Source: Diadema setosum
Lineage: Eukaryota; Echinodermata; Echinoidea; Diadematoida; Diadematidae
Reading direction: 5' to 3'
Assembly: GCF_964275005.1 (NCBI RefSeq)
Contig: NC_092705.1
Coordinates: forward strand, 9,937,912-10,001,911
DNA length: 64,000 nucleotides
Shown: positions 1-13,368 of the stretch, in pieces
Layout: each line of letters starts with the position of its first letter
How positions within the stretch are numbered: position 1 is the stretch's first letter
The notes under the pieces: model-generated
What the model was told of the DNA's origin: nothing
Database searches by the model: none
Seen by the model: only the letters and a program-made list of their open reading frames with translations
Program-made: the position numbers and the translations under genes

Positions 1-163
1 TACCGGCTACCGCTGGCTCGACTTTTTTGCATACCCTACGTACCCAGACTGGAGACCCGGCGGAGCCGGCCAGGCGCTAGTCGCGGCCCACCACCAGCAC
101 CCTGGCCTTTCCACAGCAGGTGCCTTGAACCCATCTGAAATACAACGCTCCATGATCGCCATG

Positions 164-209
164 ATCGCACCAGGGAGGTGGAGACTTTCCACCTCCCTGA
201 TCGCACCAA
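164..209. repeat. Hairpin repeat gatc-GGGAGGTGG
   Basis: CAGGGAGGTGG-agactt-CCACCTCCCTG flanked by gatcgcacc on both sides. A related hairpin occurs at 14458-14500. Confidence 0.55.
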
Positions 210-309
210 ATCATATAGGCCCCTACACCTAAAACGAAAGAAAGACAAAAAGTATCACATGACGCGATCAAAACACTACCAAAAACTTTCATCGGAAGGT
301 CTTTAGTTT

Positions 310-392
310 TTATCACACACACACACACGCACACGCGACACACACATACAACACACACACACATCTTTTTTGTTTCTTTTTTTTTTTTTTTT
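310..392. repeat. (CA)n and poly-T tract
   Basis: Interrupted CA repeat to about 364, then a T run. Confidence 0.8.
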
Positions 393-894
393 TAGTGGAT
401 AGGGCCTATAGATTTGATTTTAATATTTCGTATGCTCTAACATGTTTCTAGCTTACAATGCATGAAATAACTAATAATTTATGCTGAATGTGTCAAATCA
501 AGATAAAAAAAGACTATGCTTGCCTAGGTGTCTACTTCTTTACTATTTATATATTTGAAAGAGGAAATACTGACATTTCTAGTTTCCACCAGTGAATGCA
601 ATATGTCTTTGTGGCATATAGGCCTACCGAAACAAAAAGTGTTAGTCTTGATTCGGGCTAATTATGCCTTTTCCATTGCGTCAGCAGAAAGTGCGTATAT
701 AGTGAAATTGAGTTTTACAGAAAAAATTGAAGACGAGACTTAAAGCTTGGAGGAAGGAGTTTATCATTATTGTTTGTACCTTTTCACTTTTTTTGGGGGG
801 GGGGGGAGGGTCGAGGTAAAGGCCATACTAAACAAATCCTTCTACTGTCAGAGAAAAACGTCTAGCCTTGTAGTACTGAATTACTCGGCTGGAA

Positions 895-919
895 CCACTG
901 ATCTCCCGGAGATCAGTGG
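895..919. repeat. Perfect short hairpin
   Basis: CCACTGATCTC-CCG-GAGATCAGTGG: 11-bp arms, 3-base loop. No gene beside it, so no terminator role is implied. Confidence 0.5.
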
Positions 920-938
920 CTGGAACATATTAAACTTA

Positions 939-974
939 GTAAAAATAAATAAATAAATAAATAAATAATTAAAA

Positions 975-1016
<42 letters not shown>
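939..1016. repeat. (TAAA)n then (TA)n
   Basis: About seven TAAA units followed by about twenty TA units; may form a cruciform. Confidence 0.85.
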
Positions 1017-1019
<3 letters not shown>

Positions 1020-1176
1020 GTTTTATTTTATTTATCTATCTATGTTATAGCGTTGTGTAAACAATCTGGAATTCTTCTCTACATTTTATAAGAAAACGGA
1101 AATATTAATTCAATACTTTGATGATAGGCCTATGTGGTATATGCCTGCAGAAGGTACAAGATATAGGTTACTTAAA

Positions 1177-1177
<1 letters not shown>

Positions 1178-1219
<42 letters not shown>

Positions 1220-1293
1220 ACAAATACGCACACACACACACACACACACACACACCACAAACACACACACAAACGCACACACACACACACACA
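1178..1293. repeat. Compound (CA)n microsatellite
   Basis: Long CA array broken by cacaaatacg and aaacg. Confidence 0.9.
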
Positions 1294-1856
1294 TATTTTG
1301 AGATAGGCCTTTATACTTCTTTAATGTTCATAGATTTTTTATCTCCCACAGTGCTTTCTTGTGCAGTGCAGTCACAGTGCAGTCTTGAAAAGAGGAGACT
1401 ATACTAGTAATCTAATGATGTGCCATGCCGGAGCATAAAGTTTGGACCTTACTGTTAGTCTCAGATACGCGTGGAAGTGCGAAATTGAGTCTACATAGAA
1501 CTAGAACTATTTTTTAGGCTTAAAGAGAAAATTTACAGACCTTGTGCTTCTTTACTTTTTACACTGGCCCAGCTGGAACGCGGATATTGCAGACTTTACG
1601 AGATGTTGCATGCCGGAATCATGCAGTGTTTGGCTGTTTGTTTGTCTGTGAACGTGTGAGTGTGTTGTTGTTGTTGTTGTTGTTAATATCGATGTTCGGT
1701 GTTTCTATTGCATGTATCAACTTTGATTTCTACCTCTTCTGCGTAGAAAAATATATATCTATATAGTTATGAAATTGTCTCAAATTTTGTGAGTTTTTAT
1801 TCTTTTTACAGAAAGAACAGTTTCGATTGCTGTACTCTTATTATTATTTGAATGGG

Positions 1857-1950
1857 AGTGTGTGTATGTGTGTGTGTGTGCACATTCCTCCCCCCCCCCC
1901 CCGTCTGTGCTATCTCTCCCTCCCTCTCTCCCCCTCTCTCTCTCTCTCTT
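1857..1950. repeat. (TG)n, poly-C and (CT)n tract
   Basis: Simple repeats in series. Confidence 0.8.
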
Positions 1951-3020
1951 TGTTTGTTTGCTTTATGTTTGTTTTATTTATTTCAATACAGTTCAAAACC
2001 ACTATATCAGCCTCAGGGCTGTTTTTTTTTTCAGTGACTCCCTATATCAGTAGCAGCATATAAAACAACACATTACACCATGATACAGTATACATTAAAA
2101 AATAGTTCACAATTCAATAGAAAGACTATAATATTGGCAAAAAAAAAGAACAACGGAGATCGACAAAAAAAAAAAAAACACACACACACACACACCAAAA
2201 GATAAAAATGTCTCCATGTCTCCCCCCACCCCCTCCCTGTCTTCGTCCTGCAGGAAATGGAGAGAGAGCGGTCTTACCTCCCTGGAAGAGAAGGAGGGAT
2301 TGGGGGTAGCACTCCTCTTACTCGGTACTCTTACGCATTACGCAGTGGTCAAGGGATTCTGTAAATATTGTCTTTTACATTTTCGTTTGTTTTGCTTTGT
2401 TTTATTTTATAGGGGATATGTTACTCCCGCGTCCCAATCTACTGCATGCCAAAGATCTTAAACTGTTCAAACATGTCACACTTATCAACCGAATGGGTAC
2501 TCAATTACCCTTCAGTTGTGACTGTAATCTGTTCTTCTTCAAGGCAACTCACCACACAACAGTTATACTCACTCTCCTTACGGCACATATTTGCTCAAAC
2601 AGAAAGCTAACAAACCGCGTTTACAGCCATTCGGAGTTCTTCATCTTATTATTGAATAGAGCAGTGCTATCGAAATGAGGCAAGGGAAGCGCTGCAAAAT
2701 AGAATCAAATTGTCATTGACAACCTATTTCTGATTTGTCCTTTAAAGCACACGATCCTTTTGTGCCTCGACCCAAAAAGGGCATTGGTAAGAAATGAAAC
2801 CCACCAACAGATTTGTGAACCGTGGGACGTAATATTCAATATGGCAATATTTAATCCCAAAAAAAAAATCATACATTGAGAAGTTTGATTCGTTGAATTG
2901 TCTTTTGAAGGTTTGGAAAAGAGGTATAACTGATACCTCCTTCATGGTTCGACATTAAAATTGCATTAGTTTATCTGGCCATGTAAAGAACTCTTCTTGA
3001 CTACAGCTCATAGGGTATAA

Positions 3021-3255
3021 CAGTTCGACATCGATTATCCGGCCATGTTGGGACCGGCTCTTATCCGGATAAGCGAATTGGCCGGATATGGGAGACCTAT
3101 CATGCACATCTTATGAAATTAGTGAAATAGATCCATGAAAGTTACTGGGTTTTTCCGCAATTTTTGGATGAAAAAAAAAGTCCTTCACTGCGTGAACGCG
3201 TCCGGATAATAAAGATTTCCAGATAAAAGGAGGCCGGATAATCGAGGTCGAACTG
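3021..3255. mobile_element. pogo/Tigger-like MITE (235 bp)
   Basis: Ends CAGTTCGACATCGATTATCC and its near complement ...GGATAATCGAGGTCGAACTG, with TA on the right. Internal ttatccggataag motifs are shared with the larger copies at 24639 and 51515. Confidence 0.65.
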
Positions 3256-5867
3256 TAGTACATTTATCATTCTCACTTTTGTGCTTTCTGTCTTTACACT
3301 TTGTAAATGTTGGCAACGAAGGGAAGGCGACAGAAATTTTCCACAAGTTATTTCACCTGCAGAGTGAGAATACAGCCAATGTGAGTTACCATAACGTCTG
3401 GTCAAAAGAGAATAAGATTAGGGAAACACACACACACACACACACACATCCACACAAACTTTCCACGGTCTTTTACACTTAAAAAAAAGACAAAGTTTTG
3501 TTTGTTTGTTGGGTTTTTTTTTTTTTGGGGGGGGGGGGGAATGAGTTAACGTGTGCAATGTTGTATCTGCGTTGTAATGTAACTTTACTTTTTTGTGTGT
3601 GACAATGGGTATATCATTTTTCATCGATTGTTTTTAGTCTTGGATGAATCCTGTTTCATCCTTTATTTCTCGTTTCTGAAAATTGTTCTCGGGTAAAATA
3701 ATACTATGGGAGAAAAGACAACAACGGAAAGTGCAACAGAATTTAATGTTTTCTCAGAAATGACAAGGCAGTTTGACCAATGCACTTTGACGAGAAAATC
3801 CAAGTTTACTACCCCATTGCTGACTATAGGACCTATCTTATTATCGATATCAAATGCATTACAGCACTTTTCGTTTTCTACAGGAGCATCGACTATAGGA
3901 CAGGTTATACCTGCTTTCAAAGTATAACGCGTCCTTTAAGAGCTTGATCGTCATGCAACCTAAATTAGATCAATTAGCATAATACGATTTCAGTCTGTGC
4001 TTTGCAGTCGCCAAAAGAAAAAATTATAGTCTCGGGCCATAGACTAGTGTAAAATAAAGAAACACCCCTTGATTTCTGAACGGTGTGTTTGCTTCTGTCG
4101 GTGACCTAAAACGTGACACGCTCAATATCTACAACCAAACGTCGAACGTTGCGTTGCTATGCACGGCGTTGCCATAACAGGGACGAGGAAGCTTCCAATA
4201 AAGGTCTCTAATCAGCATAATATATTTTGATATTGACCTCACATCTCTGCCATATCCGTCTAGCGTATTGTCGGAGGCACGTCGACATACCCGTAGATCC
4301 GTAGATACAAACTCTTTGTGAGATATTATACGAACGAAGGGCGTGTCTGTCTCCAGGGACCGTCCAATAGAAAGACGTCATTATTGAAGCCAGTCGAGTA
4401 AAAGGCGCTCGAGGGCAATCAGGCAAATTAAACACCATTCTGTTGTCGGATGCACCGGTGGCTTTGTCTGGTTCATCAACGATCTCGTTGTGGAAGCTGC
4501 ACCTGATATTCCTCTAAACATAATAGAGGTTGATGCCAGTCTGCCACTTCTAACATCGATAGGGGTCTCTCCACTTCATCCAAACCAGCCCTGCCCACCT
4601 GCACCTACTGCCCGTAGACTGACATATCGCAGAGAGCTTTGTCGTCCGGTAAGTAGGATACAAGTAGATTATCTACATCCACGTCACTGTAATAAATAAT
4701 GCGTACAGATGCTAGGTAATTGTAATATGTTTATAAGCCTGATAAGTCAATGTTATTATCTGTGTGTAAACGGAATGTAAGGACAGCTTGCATAGATGTT
4801 ATTAACACCTTTTAAATATGTCGCACAGCATATATGCACCGTGAGAATATGGTATAAATTCGGTGGATGTTAAGCGCTCTTTTTTTTTTTTTTAAAGCTC
4901 ACATGTGCGTGCAGAGCAACTGAAATGATATGATTTCAATCACTAAACCACCCTTTCAGCGTCTGCTATACACGTACAGCATAGCATGTACCGGTATGTA
5001 ATGTGTATGCCACTCTCGAAAGCGAAGGATGTTGCACTGTAAGTGCAGCTGATATCACGTTAACATCTGTTTTACTCCGCGCGGCCTGGTGTATTGTAAC
5101 CTTGCTAGGTCAATCGATAAGCTTGTCTAGAGCTGTTACAAGCATCTTCAATAGAATCAGTGAGACGTGCTACAGACAAGTTGACGTTAATGGTAGCATG
5201 CATGTATCCAAGACAAAAGTTACTCTACGAGGTCTTGAGATTGTTTATCATGAAAATGTTGTTGACCTTTGATACTCGTATTCCGAGTTTTTCTCTGTGA
5301 CTATAAAGTGGTTTCGGAGGTAAACATTACTTTACCGTTACCTCTGGCAACCTTTTTGTGTACGCATCGTTTGAAATGTTGGAGTGGAGAGGATTGGGTT
5401 GGTGGGTAATTCCTGTGGTATCGAAATACAGTAGTTAATGTTCTTTGGGCGTCATACTACACACCGAAGAAGAAGAAGGAAAAGAACAACAGCAACAAAC
5501 TGATTAGGACGTACGAGTGGCATATGAAGAGCAAAATGCATGGGTATTTCTGCCAACATGTCATTGCCATATTGCATTTAATCTGGTATCAGTTCACATG
5601 TTATATAGCCGCTGACGGTAGATGGGAGAAGACACGTTGAAAATCCAAACTGGTTCCCTTTTCGCTATCTTCATACTCGCTCTGTTAGGTATATGATAGA
5701 CCCTATACACATGGATCAAACAATCTTATACGGCGAGATGCATCGGCAGCAAGACCGTCTATTCATAAAAGCTTATGCCGTGATAGCTCTTAATTCACTA
5801 CAGTGGTGTATAATCCAACCAGTTACGCTCGATTAACCCTTTTATAATTTTTACTCTCTGTGACGGG
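3256..5867. other. Intergenic, no gene recognised
   Basis: Short open frames only (e.g. 3706-3927, 5003-5272); none shows family similarity or splice support. Confidence 0.6.
3424..3450. repeat. (CA)n
   Basis: Short CA array; a poly-T/poly-G run follows at 3516-3539. Confidence 0.75.
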
Positions 5868-6208
5868 GATGTTTGTTTGTTTGTTCATTTTCCATCTGAG
5901 AAGATGGCTGGATAGCCCATATTCAGCTACGTTAAGCTGGTCTTCCATGGGGTCCAGTTGGATGTGAGGTGGGACCACTTCACCTGCTCTTTGCGATGAA
6001 TGAATGAAGCGGGATCTTTTACGTGCATGAGTTGTTGCTCTCTCATACACGGGACCTCCATTTTATGTCCTATTCGAGGGACAGAGTGTTTTGCCTCTTG
6101 CTTGAGGGGACGGTATGCTTACACACAACATTGCTCAGTCCAGACTCGGGTTCGAACCCGGGCCGCGTGATCGTGAGGCAGACGCGCTACCGACTGAGTT
6201 TGAGCCAA
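5868..6208 (-). mobile_element. tRNA-derived SINE, same family as 63636
   Basis: Minus-strand copy with B box at 6148-6159, the same body, and a (CAAA)n-like tail (tgtttgtttgtttg at 5869-5884 on +). The head carries a small duplication around ACTGAGTTGGCTC compared with the other copy. Sequence identity elsewhere is high, so the family was active fairly recently. Confidence 0.8.
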
Positions 6209-8859
6209 CTCAGTCGGTAGTCAGGGGGGAGCCAATGTATGAATCAAATTGTACACCTGCCGCAGATACCAAGTAATCAATGCAACACAGGATGTCAGTG
6301 ACATGGGTGTCAACTAAATGAGTTGATTATAGGTAACATAATTTGTATCATGGTTGTAAATTGGAACATGCATGTGGGCATGAGCAAAGTCGAGATATAC
6401 GTACATAATATGCAGTATTTTGGCATAAGCTGCCGTTGCAGCAAAAATACTTACATGGTGCCATATCATACCTTCATTATCATTCATCGCACCATCTTGG
6501 GCAGAACTTTAATTATGTCGAATAGATACGGATCAACGGACATGAATGGCTTACTGTTCGGGTGGTGCGGACGATTTAGGGGAGACGGTCAAATTATGGG
6601 GGGGGGGAGTCTCAGTGAATTAATACACTGCACATTGTCCATACGCGACACACAGTGCTGAGGCAAAGCAAATGTATCCTGTTTTACTTGTCATGGAGAC
6701 ACTTCCAATTGGTGAAATTCACTCAACGTTCGAGGTTGTGTTATTCAGAGTGCAGTAAATAGAAATTAAGTGAGGGAATCATAATTCCTAGGTTATACAT
6801 GGTTTCCCAGTCCAGTGATATAGACCCTGGATGGTTACGCAGTCGCACCACAATCGCATTGCTTTCAAATCTGGGCCTCCATAATTTTCCATGTAGGCTT
6901 ATACTTATACAGATGCTCACTTAAATCCTTGCTGGACATGAATTCAGGTGTAGAGTGTGTCTTTCACATGTAGTGTGATTTGGAATTTTAATGAATAATT
7001 GATTATTGTGTAAAGATGACTCTGTGAAAAGAGGGGGGGGGGGGTGCGGAAACCACGGATGACAAGAATTAATTTATACAGCACATCATGCCCAAACCAA
7101 TATAAAAGAGAAGTGAGCCCACGGCATCAATTCCAATCATAATCGTTACTTATTAAGCCTCACACTTTAATATCCCATTCTCGTCTTACATTTTTACCAT
7201 CCATTTTGAAGAAACTGCTGCTTCTGTTTGTTTGACAATACTTCTCTGATGGAAGTAAACTTGAACACAGAGTATAAAGTATGGCAGTGATTAAGATGCA
7301 ACTATGTAAGGTCTGCCGTTTTCAGATTTATATAGCGTCTACAATATTGCAAACCGATGAAGAAAGCAATGAAATTTTCGTATGGCCATCATCTGGGTCT
7401 TATGCTAACTGACATATATACCCTTCTGCATGAATGATGTGTTCATATACCAAGCTCATTACTGGCGTGTCTGTAACAGACGCCACGGAAGATGTCAACT
7501 GTTCCAAGTGCATTATGAGATCACGTGATACGCCCACGTCGAAGATTAAAGGGTGAGGGTGAATGCGCGCAGATCTTATATCCTATCGATCGAAGGCGAA
7601 AATGAGTTCCGCACATTTTCTTCTGAGCAAACCATAAGGGAAGATCACAGTGAATTCACTCTGGGCTCTGCTAACAGAAAATGCATTGATAGCGTGACTT
7701 TGACCTTGGATACACACACTTGTGTACAATATACCTGCAGCAGAATGTCATTATTGCTACATTCGCACATGTACACGCACAGTACACATAAATGCGTTAT
7801 CAAGGAAATTACTACTTTACGTTTCTTGACATTTTGAGTAACATGTTAAACGTTGGATTCATCGGGCAAAAAACAAAAACAAAAACAAAGCAAAACAAAC
7901 ATGAGATAAAAGAACACTGGGGAAAAGGGGGATGTAAAGCACTATCACATGCCTACTTGTATAAAGATTTCTCTATTTTGTCTGTTCCCATCAACTCTTG
8001 CCCCGATTGAAATATTTGAAATGGTGCATTCTTTTCGAGTAACCCATTTTCTTTTAAATCTATATACACCGTCTTCTCTATCTCTATCTCTACCCCCCCC
8101 CCCCTCTCTCTCTCATCCAACCCATTCTGTTTTCTACCAGCTACGCTTGCAGTAATCATCAAGGGAAATGCATTTATGGAGTAATACTTTAGGAGCTAAA
8201 TATATCAAATCCTTCATTTTTGTGTAATATGTCGCTTGATGCTCAAAACTAGTCTGTAAGCATTCTGCATATTTTGGTGGGGTTTTTTATTCACAAACCG
8301 ACATTTATAAGGTATACAATGAGAAGTAACCAACCTATTTAATCATCGCCAGAATCCCCTCAATATAAAAATGACAATTTGGTAATATGATAGCGTTGGT
8401 TTGCCATGAGAAATGATGGTAGATTTTGAATTACATTGTATAATCTTGGAATGGGTAGTTCCTGTAAAGATGAGATCATGCTTCCTATTGAGATGATTAT
8501 TTCCAGACGATACGGGACTTCCAAACAAACGCCATGATTATATGCATGAAATTTGCCAGTAATGGAGGTCAGGTCACTCCTTAACTTACGCATGTTTTGC
8601 AGTCACATTTCGCTTTTAATGGAACGGATTGTTGCATGTCTAATATTGTAGTATAATAGTATTTGTCCTCATGTAATGGCATGCTGCTCTGTAAACTTAC
8701 AGGTGGGGTAGGGACTTCCAGGACTGCCACTCACTGGTCTCCACCTCCCCCCCCCCCCCCCCGTTTGATTTGATCTTGTCTTCAGCTGTACGTGCATAGA
8801 CTAGACGAGCCCTTTTGTTCGACACCATTGATAATACGTCATGCATGAGCAATGAAATA
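6209..8859. other. Intergenic, no gene recognised
   Basis: Open frames up to about 112 codons (6323-6661, 7553-7837) without recognisable domains; poly-G run at 7029-7044 and poly-C/CT at 8091-8116. Confidence 0.55.
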
Positions 8860-8955
8860 TTAACCCACTAAGGACGAGCTGATTTTGCTTTTAACACACA
8901 TTTCCCATATAGACACCTGCCCGAGTAAAGTCGGGGCTAACCTTCAAAGGGTTAA
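8860..8955. mobile_element. piggyBac-type MITE, diverged copy
   Basis: ttaacccactaaggacgagc ... aaagggttaa with the family's interior (cacatttcccatatagacac). Upstream of TPPP. Confidence 0.6.
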
Positions 8956-9368
8956 TACAGGGAAGGAATAAACTCTGTCAGATGCAATGTAGAACACCAC
9001 TGTGTTTTTGAAGTTGTGTGTGTCTTTCATTAGTCTAGCTAGGGTCACTAAAACAAACAAAAAAATGTTCAAGTTAGGTGAATTATCTTTGTTTAGGAAC
9101 TTAAGTATTAACTTTGACGTAAAATGGATCAAAGATGAGGACAAGAGTTCCGAGGGGGAGAAAAAGGAACATTACTGAAATGTCTGTCACCAATGATATA
9201 AAAATTCTTGTCCCCATTCCTTAAAAAGGGATTATGTTCAAAAGTATGAAAGAAAAAACAAAAAGCCACTCCCACTCATCGCGTGCGTCGATATCGTGGA
9301 ATGCGTCTTTCGCTGGTCTGTAAGATAATCTCTGTGCTGCATGTGTGTTGTGAGTGATAGCACCAGCG

Positions 9369-9381
9369 GCTGCCTGGCAAC
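9369..9381 (+). promoter_or_regulatory. X-box-like site upstream of TPPP
   Basis: GCTGCCTGGCAAC fits the RFX X-box pattern RTNRCC-N(0-3)-RGYAAC with one mismatch in the first half and a perfect GGCAAC second half. It lies in a locally CpG-rich patch about 1.6 kb before the coding exon. RFX control of cilium-related genes is known; use here is inference. Confidence 0.25.
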
Positions 9382-9884
9382 GGGTATCCAGGGGTGATCA
9401 ATACAACACGCAGTACGTGCAATTTTCGGGCCTTTTGTTTTATGATTAACGCTAGTGATCCATCAACATTTCGAATGAACATAAACTCTGTATTTATAGC
9501 AGGTAGTGCGTGTATACCTTATGGAAGAGCGCAAAAATGCATGATGCATCCCTAAATATGGAGGAGATAGCGAGGGAAGAGTGGAATATAGAAGCGGGAA
9601 GGAAAAAGGTAGCGCAAATGAAAATTATCTATATGCCGAAGTGCTTACCGGAGGCTTACTTTAATTTTGTCTATTTATTTTGTTTGTTTGTCTGTTTGCT
9701 TGTTTGTTTGTTTTTTCTTCACACGTATATTTCTATGCGGGCCTTAAAATCACTTGTATTCGATAGAGTAAAAAGACCAGCATTTCAAAAAGCAGTCTAT
9801 TGTGTGAGGTTGTTCTGATCATAATTTTGTAGTATGTGTATACCATGTTATTGCACGTGACATTTTCTTAACGCGTGCCTTTTC

Positions 9885-9941
9885 TTCTTCTTCTTCTCCT
9901 TCTTCTTCTTCTTCTTCTTCTTCTTCTTCTTCTTCTTCTTG
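9885..9941. repeat. (TTC)n microsatellite
   Basis: About 18 TTC units on +, i.e. a purine GAA strand on the minus. Confidence 0.85.
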
Positions 9942-10737
9942 ATTGTCAAAGTGGTAAACAGTGGTAAAACTGGGCATCCCGGCCCGTCCATCGATTGCTC
10001 AATGCTCTTCAAAATGCACAATTTCGTACAGAATCAAACATCGACCTCATCTATCATAAAGACATCGTTATGATGTTGTCTAATTAAGGATGTGAATACA
10101 AGCTTCGGACATTGAACCCCACACTCCATCCATGCCAAATTCCTCCTCATATTAATGTTTGACAGATTGAATCAGAGTCAGGATTGGAGCTGCATGTTTA
10201 AAGTAACGCTCATTATTAGTATGCTCCCCCAAACTACACTTTAGTCTAAATTATATCAAATCAGCATATAATTATCTAAAGTATTCTAAACAATCTTAAA
10301 CAATGCACTCATTTTATACTGTTTTACGCATTTTTTTTTTGATTGCGCTCATTTTTTTCTTTAACCTACGTATCAATTTTTTTTAATGAAAGTATACATC
10401 ATCTTAAAAGTGCAAATATAATATCATGTCAGTCTCTCCTCAATTCATTTTTTTTTCAGTGCAAAATAAAGCCTTTATTGATATTTTCTTCATGTCAGTA
10501 TGTCAGAGTATGTATGTGTGTATGCATGTAGGCCTATATGTTGTGTGTATCTATGCATACATGCATAATGCTTGTATGTTGTTTATGTATAGGCCTATAT
10601 GTTTACAAATTAATTAAATTATTCATATGCATTTTTATTTTATTCATTTATGAATTAATCTATTAATCTGTTCATTCATTCGTGTATGTATTCATTCGTG
10701 TGTTAATTTGTGCTGCTCAGGATTTGCAAACGACGTC

Positions 10738-10880
10738 CATATTCAGGATGTTTTATAATATATAAGAAATATATATAATATGTAATATATGATAAATAAT
10801 ATATAATAATAAATAGATATAATATATAATATATAATATATATTATATATTAATTATTATATATATTATATTATATCAAC
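10738..10880. repeat. AT-only palindromic tract upstream of TPPP
   Basis: ataatatataatatatatta-type sequence, almost free of G and C, about 130 bp before the TPPP first coding exon; could extrude a cruciform. Confidence 0.7.
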
Positions 10881-11009
10881 ATTTCCACCCACGCGTCTCT
10901 GTTTTTCTCATTTACACTTTATGAAATGTTCGTTTCGTTTGTCTTCCACCCCATATGCCGGTATCAGCACCTGACAAAAACCGACCATCTTGAGAGCTAA
11001 TCAAGCACA

Positions 11010-11176
11010 ATGAGCGACGCCGATCTGCAAGCCGTCTTCAAGTCCTTCTGCGCTTTCGGCGCCGGGAAAGACGGGGACGCGCTGATGGACAACGCCAAAT
11101 TCGGCAAACTGTTCCGGGACCTCAAACTGTATGACAAGAAATTCACGTCCACAGATACCGACATCATTTTTAACAG
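11010..11176 (+). CDS. TPPP: TPPP coding exon 1
   Basis: Codes residues 1-55 plus two bases of codon 56 (phase 2), starting [17 protein letters not shown]. The donor is AG|gtaggac. A pyrimidine-rich run ending tatcag just before 10968 suggests the exon begins there and that transcription starts in an unplaced upstream exon. Confidence 0.9.
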
Positions 11177-13331
11177 GTAGGACTATGCGGTTAAACCTCT
11201 TCATGTTTTCTTCCTCTCTATATAAGAAATGTGTTGTACATTATGTCTATTCATTCCTAAATCTAGATAGATTAATCCCTGATGTATTCCATGGCCGCTT
11301 TGTGACGAGCAATCAGAAGGGAACATTGAATGATTATTCTGTTTGTTTGTTGCTTGTTTGTATTTCGGGATTAAAGTGCAAAAGAAATGTAAATACAAAT
11401 ACATAGATATAATCGTTTTTCTTCACCCATTTAGAAAAAGATAACGAACATGCAGTTTACACGATAGGTGGTTGACTTTCGCTACATGTGCCTTTCACTG
11501 TCATAATCGATGTGTCGCATAGCACTCTTCTGCTAGTCACCTTAATTACCGAACGAATTTTCTGGGAGATTTTTGATACGTAGACTGCATGCAAAGTAAA
11601 TATCGATGTATAGCATATATTTCATTACTGCTGTAAGGTTTGGTCGAGGTACCCAATCGGACAGTGAACAGTTCAGTAGCCTACAATGTATTTTCAGAAA
11701 TGGCAAGAATATTAAATGATGTTGATAAGTGGGTTTGCTGTTTTCTCGCCTGCTCTTTTTTTTTTTTGCATTTTCGTATGTGTTATGTTTTGTTGGAAGA
11801 AAATGAGAATGAAGAATAAATGAATTTAGTTTAATTTAATTCAATTTAATTTAATTTAATTTAATTTAATTTAATTTAATTCAATTTAAATGAATTGAAT
11901 ATTCACCGCACTGAGTCTCTTGCTCTTGTATCTTTCCTTTTTTTCTCTCTGACCTCAAGGCCAGAGGTCAAGGCAAAAACCGAACGAAAGATTAACTTCA
12001 AGCAATTCAAGACTGCACTGGCATTGTGTGCAGAGAAGAAATATGGAAGCAAAGAAGACGTGGGTAAACTCATCGAGAAGATCTGCGCTGGAAAAGGACC
12101 TGGAGCTACGGTAAGTGAACACGTGAACCCACTCCTCACTACATTAAGTTAACGAAAAGGGGTATAATTATTTGAAAGTACAAATTTTCGTTGGCTGCTC
12201 CGTTAAATCTTTTAGAACTCACTACCGTACAATGAAACTTTAAGTGCAGTTTGGGTTCCAATGGCAGTTAGAAAGTTACGTTTATATCAAATCTAAGAAC
12301 ATTGTTTTGAATGACAACAGTGAAATGAGAGTAGTGAAAAAGATAAGTACAACCAAAAGTAGTTGATAATTGAAAATTGAGTGATAACGAGCAAGTGACA
12401 CAAAGTCTACGAATGTTTGAACACCAGTATCCTGCTGGTCCTCCAAGGAGTCGTTCAAGTCACATGACCACAACGTCATGCGCGTGATACTATTAGTACT
12501 CGTCGATTGATAAACTGCCTACTACCTAATATCTCTTGTTTGATTATAATACGTTACTTTGCGTGTGGGAAATTGTCTTCCCTAGGATACACTTATGAAA
12601 ATTACGAGTTGCATCGTATGTGCCTAAGGGCAACAGTAAAATAATTACTTTTGTGAGCCCTAGCCCATGTATTGCTTCTTGTTCATACTTTGTGTTATAC
12701 AACAACTGTGTCATTTCCGTGTGAATTTATGCTATGTTAATTTCATTGCCATTTTCATTTGGCTGAATGAATAATAATAATGATAATAATAATAACAATA
12801 ATAATGCCAAAAAGGAAAATTATGTTCTTAGCAATTGAGACGTTTTTGCGTTTAGTACATGATGGTAGGGATAAAAAAAAAATACTGGTGCGCGCGTTGA
12901 GTTCACTCTTTTGCGGTTGAAATTGTCAGAATTTCATTTCATCTGTCGGAAGGGGCCTAAAATTGTCCCTGATTTTGTTTTCTTTTTATTTTACTTCAAT
13001 CATTAAAGATGACTATATTGCATGTACGTTGAAGCCACTGTCTGTAGCTATTTGCATGTGTGAGTGTGTATGTGTGTGTGTGTTGAATGCGTTTGTGTGG
13101 ATGCATTTGAATAATACACATGCAGGAATGGAAAAAGGAACAGCATGTTCAAGCTGTTCATACAAAAAATGTTATGCATCGTGCATAAAATAAACATTCT
13201 CTTTAATGGCATGTGTACAATAAACATTCTCTTTAACCCTCTGTGTGCCACATTTATTTCATGACCATTGGTTTGGTGCGCAATTTAGGCACACTTGTCA
13301 CTTTGGCACAGAAAGTGTTGAGTATGGTGTT

Positions 13332-13368
<37 letters not shown>

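Noticed and set aside
1110-1407. His/Thr- or Cys/Val-rich open frames over CA repeats (also 18625-18940, 3279-3482)
   Set aside because: Pure microsatellite translation.
11010-11176. EF-hand Ca2+ site in the TPPP N-terminal half
   Set aside because: The fold is EF-hand-like in the family, but no canonical DxDxDG loop is visible.
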